A stretch of 64,000 nucleotides of DNA from positions 9,486,001-9,550,000 of the forward strand of contig AP026540.1 of assembly GCA_026075535.2 (NCBI GenBank), in the 5' to 3' direction. This document shows positions 1 to 9,690 of the stretch, piece after piece. The position numbers were made by a program, and so were the translations under genes. Each line of letters opens with the position of its first letter. Position 1 is the first letter of the stretch. The stretch comes from Tricholoma matsutake. Taxonomy: Eukaryota > Basidiomycota > Agaricomycetes > Agaricales > Tricholomataceae. Under the pieces are notes generated by a model. That model did no database searches and had not been told where the DNA came from. It saw only the letters and a program-made list of their open reading frames with translations.

Positions 1-1071
1 AGCTCTGATAACTCCATTTTCACCAAGAATTGAGAAAGCTTCTTTTGTAATTTCACCAATTGCAAGATTATCCCGAACTGACAGCTCTGTATCAGCAGAA
101 GCAGCAATGGTGCAGATGGACTCTTGAACAAAGGCCTGCCATATTTGACAACATGACAACCAATGAAACCCATGTTGCTGTGTTTTTCCAAAAGAATTGT
201 TCCAGAATTCCATGTATGATGAGGCTGAAGCATGAAAGCTGTACATGGCATTCACAACAGCATTTGAGAAAACCCAATCAACCCATACACTTTGACCAAC
301 TTTGAGGAATTTGGCAGAATTCAAATACAAGCTGGTGAACTGGTTCTCTTCATTGATTTCTGGAGTGCGCTCATGATCGGCACTATATGATGTCATGCAA
401 TTGGGGCATCTTCCAGTAAGAACTGGAACATCCTTGTGAATGGTATTATTCTTCACAAGTGTTACCAGGGGAATGTCTCTTTGTTTGGTTGTCTGAACCA
501 GAGACCAAAATCCACATCCGCTTGTGACACATTGATATGATTGAGGACAAATGATATGCACAGCTTCAATTGCTGTATATGATATTGGCTTGAGAGCAGT
601 CTTTAGATGGCCCTTTTTGTTGTATTTGGTGAGGCCCAAGTGCCATGCCAATTCATCAAGTTTGGTTGCAATGTTGCTGACAATGTGGTTTTCAGAAATG
701 CCTTCATACCAGTCAGATTCATGCAATAGGGATGCACTGTTGTTCACTTTTGCATGTACTGCCCGTGACAAGCTTTTGATCCAACTGTTGATGGTAGATA
801 TGTTTTCTCCTTTTGTAAGCAAATACTGTTGTCTTGCATGTAAACTGAGAAGATCGGGATTTTCAGTCATTGTAAACAACAGTAATAAAACTGTTGAGAG
901 TGAGATGTCATATGGGAAGTTTTTCTGGATGAATTGACTGAATGAAAGGAAAGTCAATTCTGGAAATGGGCTGAATTCTGACAATGCAGCAGCTGTGGGC
1001 AAAAAACTAAGACCCAGCAAAATCCACAATGGCAAAGGTAGACAGCAAAGACTTGAAAACAGCCAGAGCAT
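1..1071 (-). CDS. KDZ-associated cysteine-cluster (CxC5/CxC6-like) protein, partial
   Basis: A long minus-strand frame stays open from an ATG at 1071 to the left edge of the window, so the C-terminus is missing. The middle of the protein has cysteine pairs and triads (CPQSYQCVTSGCGFW near 495-545, GRCPNC near 405-415), followed by a segment with YLNSAKFLKVGQ and WVDWVFSNAVVNA. This order resembles the CxC5/CxC6 cysteine-cluster proteins that accompany KDZ transposases in mushroom genomes; these are thought to bind metal, and their function is unknown. No in-frame stop is visible in the part present. The first 65 bp overlap the end of the next upstream gene in another frame, so a later start (a Met around 868) is possible. 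The family call is from recognition of pattern only. Confidence 0.6.
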   Translation of the reverse strand, partial: MLWLFSSLCCLPLPLWILLGLSFLPTAAALSEFSPFPELTFLSFSQFIQKNFPYDISLSTVLLLLFTMTENPDLLSLHARQQYLLTKGENISTINSWIKSLSRAVHAKVNNSASLLHESDWYEGISENHIVSNIATKLDELAWHLGLTKYNKKGHLKTALKPISYTAIEAVHIICPQSYQCVTSGCGFWSLVQTTKQRDIPLVTLVKNNTIHKDVPVLTGRCPNCMTSYSADHERTPEINEENQFTSLYLNSAKFLKVGQSVWVDWVFSNAVVNAMYSFHASASSYMEFWNNSFGKTQQHGFHWLSCCQIWQAFVQESICTIAASADTELSVRDNLAIGEITKEAFSILGENGVIRA

Positions 1072-2197
1072 TGCATTTGGGCCCCTTCCCCTTTTCCTTT
1101 CCTTCCCCCTTTCCTTTTCCTTTTCCTTTCTGAGTTTCTCCCATGTCAGATCCTGCCTCTGTCTCTCCCTTTGTCAAACCCTCTCCCCCATTTGCCAGCC
1201 ATTCCAGAAGATCAGAAAATGCATATGCAGGTTTCAATATTCCCCACAACTCAATATCTGAGAGCTTGTTGTCACTGTCCTCAAGCCAAGACACCATTGT
1301 AGGATAACCAGAAAGCTTTGGAAAAGCCTTGCTATACATCAAGTGCCACTGTGATTTTCCCTTGAAAATGCTGATGATATCTGCATGTGTTGGCTTCTGA
1401 TCAAAAACTTCTTTCAACTTTCCAGTCTCCCATAACATATTGCAGGTCTTGACAGCCACCAACCATGCCTTGTACTTCTGCCATGCATAACCCAAATTTA
1501 CATCCTTGTGATCGGTTAACTCAACCGGAATACTGAGAGAAGCAACCATCTTGTCTTTGAACGGAGAGCCAGTGACAGAAAGAGGTGTAGACATGCGAGT
1601 CTCAGGTGGGGCAGTACTAGTAGAACCAACCAGAGTCAAGACAGATAATGCAGGAAGGAATGTGGGTTGTTGTTCCTTATGTGAAATAAACATCAAGTAA
1701 TCTTGATGGAGACTGTAAAAGTGTCTCACATAACAGACTGGAAGAATATAGTCTTTCTTTCTCTTAATCCATTCAATGTCTTCATCAAATGATACTGCAG
1801 CCTCATATCAGCCTTTGTCAGTCCACTCTCCTTGTTCATAAACAGATATTTGAGGGTTGGTTTCTATCATGGGATTATTATAAAAAATAATAGGTATGCA
1901 TGAAGGCTCCATACTTTCAATTGGAGACCACTTTGCAGCAATAGATTTGAGGATGGGTGCCATAGAAAACTGAACATCGACTTTGAGAATCCGGAATGGC
2001 TTGACTTTGATAGAATCAACTAGTGAGTTATAAATATGTACTCTGCCCGTCCTTAAAACTGGAGTCTCAAGATTGTTGTCATCACCTGCATCAGCAAAAT
2101 TGAAGACATTCCCAGTGGCATGTCCATGCATATGTCCACCAGTAGTGTGGGATGATCCATGGAGAGCAGGTGGTGGACTGGATGATGGACTAGTCAT
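1007..2197 (-). pseudogene. Uncharacterised gene with one in-frame TGA
   Basis: Two minus-strand open frames, 2197-1808 and 1807-1007, are in the same register and separated only by a TGA at 1808-1810. Together they give about 396 codons. The protein starts with a Ser/Pro/His-rich stretch (MTSPSSSPPPAL), continues through a globular-looking middle (LVDSIKVKPFRILKVDVQF; YAWQKYKAWLVAVKTC) and ends in a Lys/Gly-rich tail (KGKGKGKGEGKEKGKG). I do not recognise the family. The stop could have been CGA or TGG, a single transition. It may instead be the 3' part of the multi-exon gene just upstream (2221-3578), because good donor and acceptor sequences lie between them. Confidence 0.5.
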
Positions 2198-2220
2198 CTG
2201 AACATCTATGGATGTTTTAC

Positions 2221-3578
2221 AATGCTAAAAAGCAAAAGCAAAAGTAAAGACCTCCTACCTGGATCTTGAAACCCTTTGGCTCAGACCATGGATGTTGCAC
2301 CAGGAACAACTACAATGATATATTAAAAAGACCATTTTTTCATTACCTGTGTCACCCGTCGAGGAGCCACCCAGTAAATGATCTAATACTAATTCTAGAT
2401 TTTAAATTACAACTACAACAAATTAAAATACCTTTGGACCTAAGGGCTACTACAGAGACAGGGGATGGTCAGGATGTAACCAGTAAAAGAAAAAGAAAAT
2501 GGGGGCTTGCTAGTGGTTTTAGTACCCCCATCATTGGCATTGGCGCCAGCGTTGTCATCCATGGCCTTCCTGCCACTGGTGTTGGTGGTGTCGACCCCAT
2601 CATTGGCGTTGTTGTCACAGGGTTTGGGGCCTCCATTGTGGTCGTCACCCTGGCGCTCCCCATGGCTGGTGTCATTGTTGGTGTTCACATCGTCATCCTG
2701 GGCCTCCTTGTCATTGTCATCCTGGCGCTCCCCATTGCCATTGTCATCGTTGTCATCCTGGCGCTCCCTGTTGTCAGTGTTGGCATTGGTGTCGTTGTTG
2801 GTGTTGTTGGCGGGCTTGCTGTTGTTCCCGTCGTCAGCCTTGCCATTGTCTTTGTTGTCGGCCTCCCTGTCATTGTTGTTGTCGGCTGCAGGCTCCCCGT
2901 GGCTTGAGCTGTCATCAGTGCCATTGTTGTTGCTGGATTTGTTGCTGGTCTCCTCTTCGCTCTCCTCGCTGTCACTGGATGGGGCCAGCAGGGCTCAGGG
3001 TCGACCAGCGCCACCCTGACCAGGAGGAGGGGGCAGGAAACTTGCCTTGGCCACTCGAGCACATTTGGGGGGGGCAACAGAAACTCCGCTCGCTTTGAGA
3101 GCGAGTTCGGCTCTATGAAAGAAAAAAAGAATGAGAAAAGATATTAATAAAGAAGAAACATACCTTAAGGGGGCAGCCAAAGCCGCACCCTGTCCTTTTG
3201 AGCCTCTTTTTGAGGTCCTGTAAAAGGAATAGCATGTTAGTATACCATAATGATGATAAAAAAGAAACATACCTTAAAGGGGCAGTCAAAGCCGCACCCT
3301 GTCCTTTCAAGCCTTTTTTCAAGGTCCTGTAAAAAGGAACAGAATGTTAGTACCATAATGGCTGGATAGAAGAGCTGGGTTACTTACCTTTTGCTACCTT
3401 TCCCCTTCCCAGACTGTTCCTCTTCTTCCTTCTCCTCATCTCGCTTCACTTTCTTTGAGCCGTCCTTTTCAAGTGCTGATATGGCACATTTGTGGGTTCG
3501 CAATCCCAATTTGGGCAGGGATTTCGATGGTGATGGGCTGGATCCCTTGTTGCGTTTGTTGGCATGGGTGGTTGGCAT
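2221..3578 (-). CDS. Multi-exon gene with a duplicated exon and an acidic low-complexity domain
   Basis: Starts at ATG 3578 (MPTTHANKRNKGSS). Exon 1 is 3578-3388, a Lys/Glu-rich basic region. Exon 2 (3326-3273) and exon 3 (3217-3164) are both 54 nt, both in phase 2, and clearly duplicates. Exon 4 starts at 3112. Introns begin GTAAGT or GTATGT, end in ACAG or ATAG, and two carry CTAAC branch sites. Exon 4 reads through an in-frame TGA (2995-2997) into about 180 codons of Asp/Asn/Glu-rich repeats (NGNGERQDDND type). This explains the apparent hydrophobic frame on the opposite strand. Further splice-like sites at 2227-2440 suggest continuation into 2197-1007. Function unknown. The TGA may be decay or a missed intron. 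Confidence 0.5.
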
Positions 3579-3759
3579 GGTTTTTGATGGGGGTGGTTGG
3601 TGGATGGGGTCATGATGTGTCGGTAGTTGGGTTACTGTGGTGTGGTTGTGTGTGAGAGCACTTGTGATGACACATCACACAGCTGTGATGCGCTATTACT
3701 GATGATGATTTGTTACCATGCACCTTAATTGGGTAATAAAAGTGTCAAATGTTGGGTAA
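3579..3759. other. Intergenic, no gene seen
   Basis: Upstream flank of the multi-exon gene at 3578. It includes the short inverted repeat GTGATG..CATCAC around 3665-3695. I see no coding or element boundary here. Confidence 0.3.
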
Positions 3760-4115
3760 AGAGAACAACTTGGTAGCTAAGTGGTTAAGTGTGCTGTTCT
3801 ATTTATGGTTCAACCCATGGTCAAGTGTTCGATTCTTGTTGGATGTGAACATTTTATTTGGTAAAGCATGTGCTGTCCGGTTTGTCCAGTTGTGCAGTTG
3901 GTCATGCGTCTGGGTGACTCCAGTGAATCCAGTTGTAATGAGTCTGGTCAGATTCCGGGGATTCCGGGTGTAAATTGGATCCTTATTCCGACTGGAATTA
4001 TGCTGCATAGGGAAAACTACATACAAAAAAAATTCCACTGGATTCCAGAAATTCCAGAAATTCCAGCTGGACAAACTGGAATCCAACCGGAATAGGTGGG
4101 GGAGTGTAAAGTACT
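3760..4115 (+). mobile_element. Solitary SINE-like element (tRNA-like head, minisatellite body, shared tail)
   Basis: The head looks tRNA-derived: box A at 3771-3784 (TGGTAGCTAAGTGG) and box B at 3825-3835 (GTGTTCGATTC). A body of ATTCCAG-rich repeats follows (3920-4090), then a tail at 4095-4115 (GGTGGGGGAGTGTAAAGTACT, one base longer). The same tail terminates both 2.3-kb elements at 8995-11307 and 60920-63127, although the tRNA-like heads differ. A convincing target duplication was not found: the upstream CACTTGTG (3658-3667) matches the downstream CACTTGTC in only 7 of 8 bases. Pol III activity is inferred from the boxes. Confidence 0.5.
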
Positions 4116-4117
4116 CA

Positions 4118-4197
4118 CTTGTCCTCTTGAGTGTTGGGAGCATATACTCCCATAAAAAAAAAGTGGAAGGAAGCTGGAGCTTCCAACACTCAAGGAC
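4118..4197. repeat. Inverted repeat, also present in part at 5212-5250
   Basis: TTGAGTGTTGG at about 4128 is matched in reverse by CCAACACTCAA at about 4182, around an A-rich centre. The left arm plus GGGAGC(A/G)TATACTCCC recurs almost unchanged at 5212-5250, so this is a dispersed sequence. It could be a small foldback element or a duplicated gene fragment. Confidence 0.4.
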
Positions 4198-4421
4198 ATG
4201 AAACTATAAGGAACTTAGTATAATTCGAGGGGGGATTCTAGAATACAGTACACAAGTATTCGAGTATAGACTATATACTAATGGAATAACATGTGATAAC
4301 AGAGTTGCATGTGATAATGTAGTGATGATGTAAGAGGCACTCTTTCACTCTCTCATACTCCAAAAAAATGACCAGAGGGGGGGGGGGCTTGTATCAACAA
4401 GTCATAGGCACACTTTACATG

Positions 4422-5126
4422 TCAGTGAAAACATTGAGTTGCCTGGTAGTGGACTGATGATGAAGGTGGGCATTGAACATCACAGGCGTTGACGAGGACT
4501 GGTGTTGACAAGGATGGGGACAGGTGTTGATGAGGATGTTGACAAGGATGGGGACAGGTGTTGATGAGGATGTTGACAAGGATGGGGACAGGTGTTGAGG
4601 AGGACATTGAGGAGGACATTGACAGGTGTTGACAAGGATGTTGACAAGGACATTGACAGGTGTTGACAAGGACATCACAAGGATGGGGACAGGTGTTGAC
4701 AAGGATGTTGACAAGGATGGAGACAGGTGTTGAAAAAATAACCATTGCGTTTGAGGGAAAGGTGTCAATGGCAAAAAATGGGGGTTGGGGTGTGTTATAA
4801 GGCCACATTTGCAAACAACAGGTGTTGGGTGTGAGTGGAGGGCATTGACAGTGAAAAACAGAGGGTTGGGGGTGTGTACAAAGGCTCCTTGGCGATGGAA
4901 TGGGGGCTGGGGCATGAGATGGGGAGGTGAACAGGGAGTGAGGGGGGCCAATGGCATCCTTGGTGATGCAAGATGGTGGGGGGGGGGGGGGTCTGAGCCA
5001 AGCAGGGGTGCATAGAAAGCGAACGAGGCACAGGCAATGAATGAGAACCTCTTCTCTTACAATGCGATCAACAGCTTCCCTCCATGCAACATCTCCATCA
5101 ATGCGATCACATGATATATTACACAC
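4422..5126 (-). CDS. Doubtful minus-strand gene part running into minisatellite
   Basis: Only the first 40 or so codons look like ordinary protein (DRIDGDVAWREAVDRIVREE). After that the frame goes through a poly-Pro stretch and the minisatellite. It may be the downstream exon of the gene at 5130-5765, from which it is separated by a few bases and a frame change. No family recognised. Confidence 0.25.
   Translation of the reverse strand: MCNISCDRIDGDVAWREAVDRIVREEVLIHCLCLVRFLCTPAWLRPPPPPPSCITKDAIGPPHSLFTSPSHAPAPIPSPRSLCTHPQPSVFHCQCPPLTPNTCCLQMWPYNTPQPPFFAIDTFPSNAMVIFSTPVSILVNILVNTCPHPCDVLVNTCQCPCQHPCQHLSMSSSMSSSTPVPILVNILINTCPHPCQHPHQHLSPSLSTPVLVNACDVQCPPSSSVHYQATQCFH
4475..4740. repeat. Minisatellite, ACAGGTGTTGACAAGGATG-type
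   Basis: Imperfect tandem copies of a unit built from GACAAGGATG, TTGACAAGGA and GGGGACAGGTGTTGA, with higher-order repeats of about 50 bp. The long Cys/Pro/His-rich frames on the minus strand through this region are a consequence of the repeat. Confidence 0.75.
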
Positions 5127-5129
5127 TAA

Positions 5130-5765
5130 TCACATGACATAGTTCATTAGATACACAAACAACTTGTATTGTAGAGTATTCTTCCTCGAAGTGACACCAC
5201 GTTCATCACAGCTTGTCCTCTTGAGTGTTGGGAGCGTATACTCCCTTCCACCATGCTCCTTAGTGGGTGTGTTAGGTGGTGTGTCATTGTTGGGCACACT
5301 TGGAGGCACAATGAGGGGAATATTGGTCGTGGAGCTAGTCTGAAGGGTTCTGATGAGGTTTTTGATTGTAGATTTAAGTGAATCAATTTGTGTGCATATT
5401 CCGGTAATGTTGCCTTCAAGTGCATTGAGGCGCTCTGATGTGTCCATGTCACTAGGGGGCACATTTGGTGAAAATGGCAGCGCACTAAAGGTGGGACTGT
5501 TGGGAACGGTGTGTAGGGAGTCTGTGGAGCTTTGGGAAGTGTTGTCCACTCTGTACCTGCCTATCTTGGGCAGTGCATTCATGATTTTGGGCCTTAGGAG
5601 AGACTTTTCTACTATAAGGGCAACCCCAGCCTCTAGCAAAGGGAAATCTGAAGTTAAAATTATACTACATATTACAGGGATTGGAGGTGCACCTAGCAAA
5701 GGGAAATCTGAAGAGAAAACTCTAAGGACCCCTTTGCCAATGCCCAGTATATGTGAAGACTGCAA
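5130..5765 (-). CDS. Uncharacterised protein with a short predicted coiled coil
   Basis: Open frame of 211 codons. The middle (SERLNALEGNITGICTQIDS and following) has the heptad look of a coiled coil, followed by Ser/Thr/Pro-rich sequence. Near the start a 60-bp direct duplication (TAGCAAAGGGAAATCTGAAG at 5634 and 5694) may mark an intron or a local repeat. The 3' part contains the sequence shared with 4118-4150. Resembles neither a known transposase nor a known enzyme to me. Confidence 0.35.
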   Translation of the reverse strand: MQSSHILGIGKGVLRVFSSDFPLLGAPPIPVICSIILTSDFPLLEAGVALIVEKSLLRPKIMNALPKIGRYRVDNTSQSSTDSLHTVPNSPTFSALPFSPNVPPSDMDTSERLNALEGNITGICTQIDSLKSTIKNLIRTLQTSSTTNIPLIVPPSVPNNDTPPNTPTKEHGGREYTLPTLKRTSCDERGVTSRKNTLQYKLFVYLMNYVM

Positions 5766-6014
5766 AAATCAAATAATAATCTAAAAATAGAAAAGGCAGA
5801 GATAGGCAGATCAAGGCTGCCAAATGACATCATACCAAGGGGTAGATGTCAGAAGGGGTGCTCCACCTCTAAATATAAAACTGTCAACATGCACAAACAT
5901 GATAGAAAGGGAAATTAGTAATAAAATAAGGAAAAATCATAGAAAATGAAGAACAGAAGGAAATGAAGTGAGGAAAAATATAGGACAAACATAAAAAATA
6001 GGAGAAACACACAG

Positions 6015-6597
6015 GGCACCCCCTAGTTCCCTTACAGCATACCCATAACATCAAGCAAGGGAGTGATCATTTTTGCTTGTCTTGTCCACCACAACAAATT
6101 CCTTCTCTTGTCCCTGGCTATTCTCAAGGATGAACTCTCTCCAATCATTCTGAAGGGCTTCATCATGCTCTGCAGCAAGCTTGTGGAGCATCTTTTGAGT
6201 GAGGTCTGCTTCTTCAAGATTTCAGCAGAGAGTGGGAATGACAACAAGATTGTGATGTATCGCAAGCCACCACACAAGCTCATCAACATGAGTATCCAAA
6301 TTGGTAGAGTACACTTCTTTGACTGCAGTTAGAACAGCATGAGTGATCAGTCATGTCTGTCCAATAAGAGGAGATGGCAGTTTGTTGACAGACCCAAACT
6401 CCTGGAAATTGGAATATCTTCTGCCAGTGATAGAGGCTGCTCCAAGACACTAGAAGAGCATTGCAGATGTCTTCTTCATCCCAACCATGATTCCAAAGGC
6501 AAAGTGCATAGTCCTTGAGGTCAGAACTGATTTTTCTGTTCACCATTTGATGTGATGGGAAGAAACTTGGCAGGGTTTCCTTTTTGGGATGCATCAA
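6015..6597 (-). pseudogene. Tc1/mariner-like transposase, truncated and broken
   Basis: The N-terminus carries a helix-turn-helix of the kind found in basidiomycete Tc1-like transposases (MVNRKISSDLKDYALCLW, then DEEDICNALLVSWSSLYHWQ). Downstream, in shifted frames, are THVDELVWWLAIHH, QKMLHKLAAEHDEAL and EFVVVDKTSKNDHSLA. The last includes the first catalytic Asp region (family pattern VDETSKNDHTLAR). At least one frameshift and two TGA stops occur, one where the family has Arg (SLA-stop-CYGYA). The sequence stops matching near 6015, so the rest of the DDE core is absent. The family is clear; the copy is dead. Confidence 0.8.
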
Positions 6598-6599
6598 GA

Positions 6600-7865
6600 T
6601 TTATTTCAATTATGTGATTACAATCAACTTCTGCTGTAACCTCAGATTTTATACTATCTACAATGTTTCATATTATGAGGTCCTCCACTTGTCACTGCAT
6701 GGACCATTACCTCTGCTGCTTAGCTCAAGGTGGGAAGATTACAGCAAAACAAGGGCTCTTGGCATAGATAGGTGAAGGAGCAGACATGCTACAGATATAT
6801 AGGAAGCTACTACAGTTACATAAAAAGCATGCAGAGACCATTTCACTATCCAAACAGAAAGAATATGAAAACAAAATATCAAAGGGAGAGGTGGGTGGGT
6901 CACAAAAATTGACAGTTAAAGGAACTATTCAATATGGCCTATAGATATGAGGCCCATAAGAACATGCACTGACAAGAAATGATGGGCTAGTAATGCAGCT
7001 CACTGTTAGGATTCAGTTGATGAATCCTGTTAGGAGATCCTCGATAAGTACAAGCCTAGATGAACCACAGTGAGAGCTCTTACAATGTAGATAGTTGTTA
7101 TGTGTGAGACTGATCTCGAGGCAAGGCCTTGTATAACAACTAACTGATAAGGTAAGAGCCAAATCCATGTGAAAGAAGTGCAGAGCACTTACCTGTGCTG
7201 CTTGTGAGACAAGATGGTGGACAGGAGAAAGCAACACAGGACCTCCTAATCGCACATAAACTGTCTATGACTGGGCATCTGCTAAACCCTAGCACCTCAT
7301 CATGGACTGCGCGATTAGGAGGTTGAGCAGAGCTCAATGTGACACAATGCGGATAGTGTGGCTAGTCACATGATTGAAAGCTTGATGGCACAGAGGCCTA
7401 TGAAAACACTCCTTACCCTTGGAACCCGTGTTTACGATGACCTCAACATGTTGACATTGTGTTGAAAATGCAACATTATTTAATTTATTACATAAGGCAG
7501 ATTAGGTCAGGTGACTGGTTGATAATCCTGCTCCTGATGTCACCTTGCCAGGATTGCCTTGCATGCAGATAGTACAACAATAATATCATGTTTCTGTCTT
7601 TTCCAAAATTTATTTGGGTCTCTGTGGGCCGAGGAAATTGATCTGAGATGTTATTGGCCTGTGGCACTGCCACCAGTTATTAGCCATCCACTACTATTAG
7701 TGCTCTCCACTCTGAACTCATTGCTGTATCTTCCCAACCAGCACTAAAAGATCACATTGAATATCTTCCATTCAATATCTCTCACTGAAATTGAAAAATG
7801 AGACCAAACTCGGCTTAGGATCATCACTTTTCTTAGTCACTCTTCAATAATCTGCACACCCCATA
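6600..7865. other. No supported gene
   Basis: Only short frames without family features. A segment from about 7003 (TGTTAGGATTCAG) to 7474 (AATGCAACA) has TG..CA ends like a solo LTR, but no 5-bp target duplication was found. Confidence 0.4.
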
Positions 7866-7867
7866 TT

Positions 7868-8235
7868 TTACAATGAATCTACTTTCATACTACTGGAAGG
7901 CTGTTTCAAAGGTATCAGGGAGGTCAGGAAGGTCCCAAGCCACTTGTGGTGCAGTTCACCCTCAGTATCCAAATGCAAGTTTTCTAGGCAGTTGCTGACA
8001 AGCTGCTTGAGGGCCAGTGGTATGTGAGGGGCTTTGTCTGCCTTGGAATTACCCTGAGTCCAGACAAGCATATAACTGCATCAACTTTGCAATTGCACAA
8101 CCCTTGTTATTAGTTTATTTCTAAATTATATACTACTTACTGGTAACACAAAAGACATGAGAGGAACCCCCAGTTTGAAGCTGGTTTTCAATGACCAGCA
8201 AATGGCTGCTGAAAGAGCTTTAATTTTTTAGTTCT
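7868..8235 (-). CDS. Possible two-exon gene fragment
   Basis: A minus-strand exon-like segment (FKLGVPLMSFVLP, near 8145-8190) ends at a canonical donor (GTAAGTAGTATA). After an AT-rich gap it is followed by a 60-codon frame starting YMLVWTQGNSKADKAPH and ending at 7868. The protein looks non-random, but I do not recognise it. Probably a fragment of a mobile-element gene. Confidence 0.3.
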
Positions 8236-8860
8236 TTTTCTGATATTTGCATCTATTTATACCTAGTAGAGTGGATGGAAAATAGGGTTGCATAAAAAAT
8301 TTGAGGCTGGTAATTTACTGGTACTGTACCATTTCAAATTGTTCAGCCATCATGTATCACAGACCTCTTGGACATGGCCAAAATCGAACTACTGTCCCAG
8401 ATCATGTCAAGTTTGGCTGAAGTATCTACACAGCTCTCAAATTCTCCTTTTTTTTTGGCTGAAAACAGTAAAATATGGTAGATATAGGTGTAAGCAAGTT
8501 GAGTATGACCTAGTGCAGCTTCTAATGTTGAGATATGTACATGAATATGCGTAATGAAAGCACAACTGTGCCTTGATCACTTAGGAGAATGGGGACAATG
8601 TAAATTGGAACTTGATATGATTTTGAAGGGGGAATGAGAACTAACTAAGACATCATTTTGAGAATCAACTATCATGCACGTGATTGTGTAGATTAGTAAT
8701 GGTCCTGAAAGGTATGTGATGGAAGGGTAACACATTTGTGGGGAAGTGGTAAGGTAGTAAGATAATCAGGGGAATTATCTTACAATATGTCAACGATGTG
8801 AAAAACACTGGATTCACACTGCCTCTGAGGATAACCCTGACTTTACCCCCTTGCTGTCTG
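8236..8860. other. No supported gene
   Basis: AT-rich sequence with short frames only. It lies downstream of the DDE_1 transposase tail. Confidence 0.4.
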
Positions 8861-8994
8861 TCACATCTCTTCATCTGTGCTCTCATCATCATGGCTCCAG
8901 AACTGATCAAGCTTGTAGAGCCTGTTTGCAGTCTTCACGTGCTTCCCTCATCCCATATCTTCTGATACTGAGTCATGCTTCTTGTCCAAACTTG
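8861..8994 (-). pseudogene. DDE_1 transposase, C-terminal tail (segment 4 of 4)
   Basis: Continuation of the host transposase beyond the 2.3-kb insertion. Joining codons up to 11316 with 8986 downward, keeping one TSD copy, gives SSL-DKKHDSVSEDMG, a TGA, then GKHVKTANRLYKLDQFW and an acidic end before the stop at 8861-8863. The FW-H-D-acidic ending agrees with what I recall of this mushroom family. The TGA is probably decayed Arg or Trp. Confidence 0.6.
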
Positions 8995-9269
8995 GAGGTC
9001 TTTACACTCCCCCACCTTTCCTAGTGGACTCCAACTGGAGTCCAACTGGAGTCTGACTGGAGTCCACTGGGACTGGTCACCAGCCAACTGCCTGCAAAGT
9101 TGCCAGTCCAGTCCCAGTCCAGTCCGACCAGACTCCAAGTGGAATCCACTCAAACACCGGATTCCACTCGGACTGGTCCAGTGGAGTCCAGTGGAGTCTG
9201 GTTGGAGTCCGGTTGGAGTTCGAGTGGAGTTCGAGTGGAGTCCAGTCGGATTCCGCTGAAAAAGTGTGT

Positions 9270-9365
9270 AAGAAAAGGAATTGAACCCAGATCCCCATAG
9301 GTTGCTTATGTAATCAATCATGATGCACAATATAACCGTTACACCACAGTACCTTGTGTAAGGCA
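9270..9365 (-). ncRNA. tRNA-like Pol III promoter, left end of element copy 1
   Basis: On the minus strand, box A TGGTGTAACGGTTA (9346-9333) and box B GGGTTCAATTCC (9288-9277) lie in tRNA order and spacing. Transcription would run outward through the minisatellite toward 8995. No full cloverleaf is evident, so this is a SINE-type head rather than a tRNA gene. Confidence 0.5.
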
Positions 9366-9690
9366 TCATCTACTTGCATTAGGTACTGTGGTGCGGCTGT
9401 GTATGACAAAGCATATTGCCGCGTCATCAAATGTGCCAGCTCATCACTCACCACCACCACCGTCGACGCTGCCTCCCTCCCTCCTCTCTCTACCACCACC
9501 ACCACTGCATGGACACCCACTGCCACTGCTCCCATGCCCAATCTGCCATCATCACCACCCGCAAACGAGCCGAATGGATGGAACGCAGGCCCAAATGATG
9601 CAGATCGTGTTGTTTGGGCCCTAGGTAAGTTTTTTTTTGTTTGCTTTTTGTTTTTATAAACTAACTAACCAGTTTCTTTAGTTTTCTAGG
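9354..9690 (+). CDS. Thr/Pro-rich small protein of the 2.3-kb element (doubtful)
   Basis: A plus-strand frame begins MCKASSTC at 9354, runs through Thr- and Pro-rich repeats (LTTTTVDAASLPPL) to NEPNGWNAGPNDADRVVWAL, then reaches a canonical donor GTAAGT at 9625 with an acceptor at 9689. The inverted copy (62806-62516) keeps the same frame despite indels of whole codons. That fits coding selection, but trinucleotide-like repeats would also give it. No known domain. Confidence 0.3.

Noticed and set aside
2266..2907. 213-codon plus-strand hydrophobic Val/Ile/Gly-rich frame
   Set aside because: Antisense of an Asp/Asn/Glu-rich repeat exon on the minus strand; the pattern follows from the complementary codons.
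3658..4123. 8-bp TSD (CACTTGTG/CACTTGTC) for the solitary SINE-like element
   Set aside because: Only 7 of 8 bases match and the left end would not resemble any terminal repeat; could be chance.
4422..5126. 234-codon Pro/Cys-rich protein
   Set aside because: Mostly a minisatellite translation; only the first 40 codons look real, so listed at low confidence.
7003..7474. Solo LTR (TG..CA ends)
   Set aside because: No 5-bp target duplication (CTCAC against TTATT) and no second copy in the window.
9616..9690. Conserved splicing in all units of the 2.3-kb elements
   Set aside because: Only unit 1 of copy 1 has a GT donor; all units of copy 2 read AT, so splicing cannot be general there.
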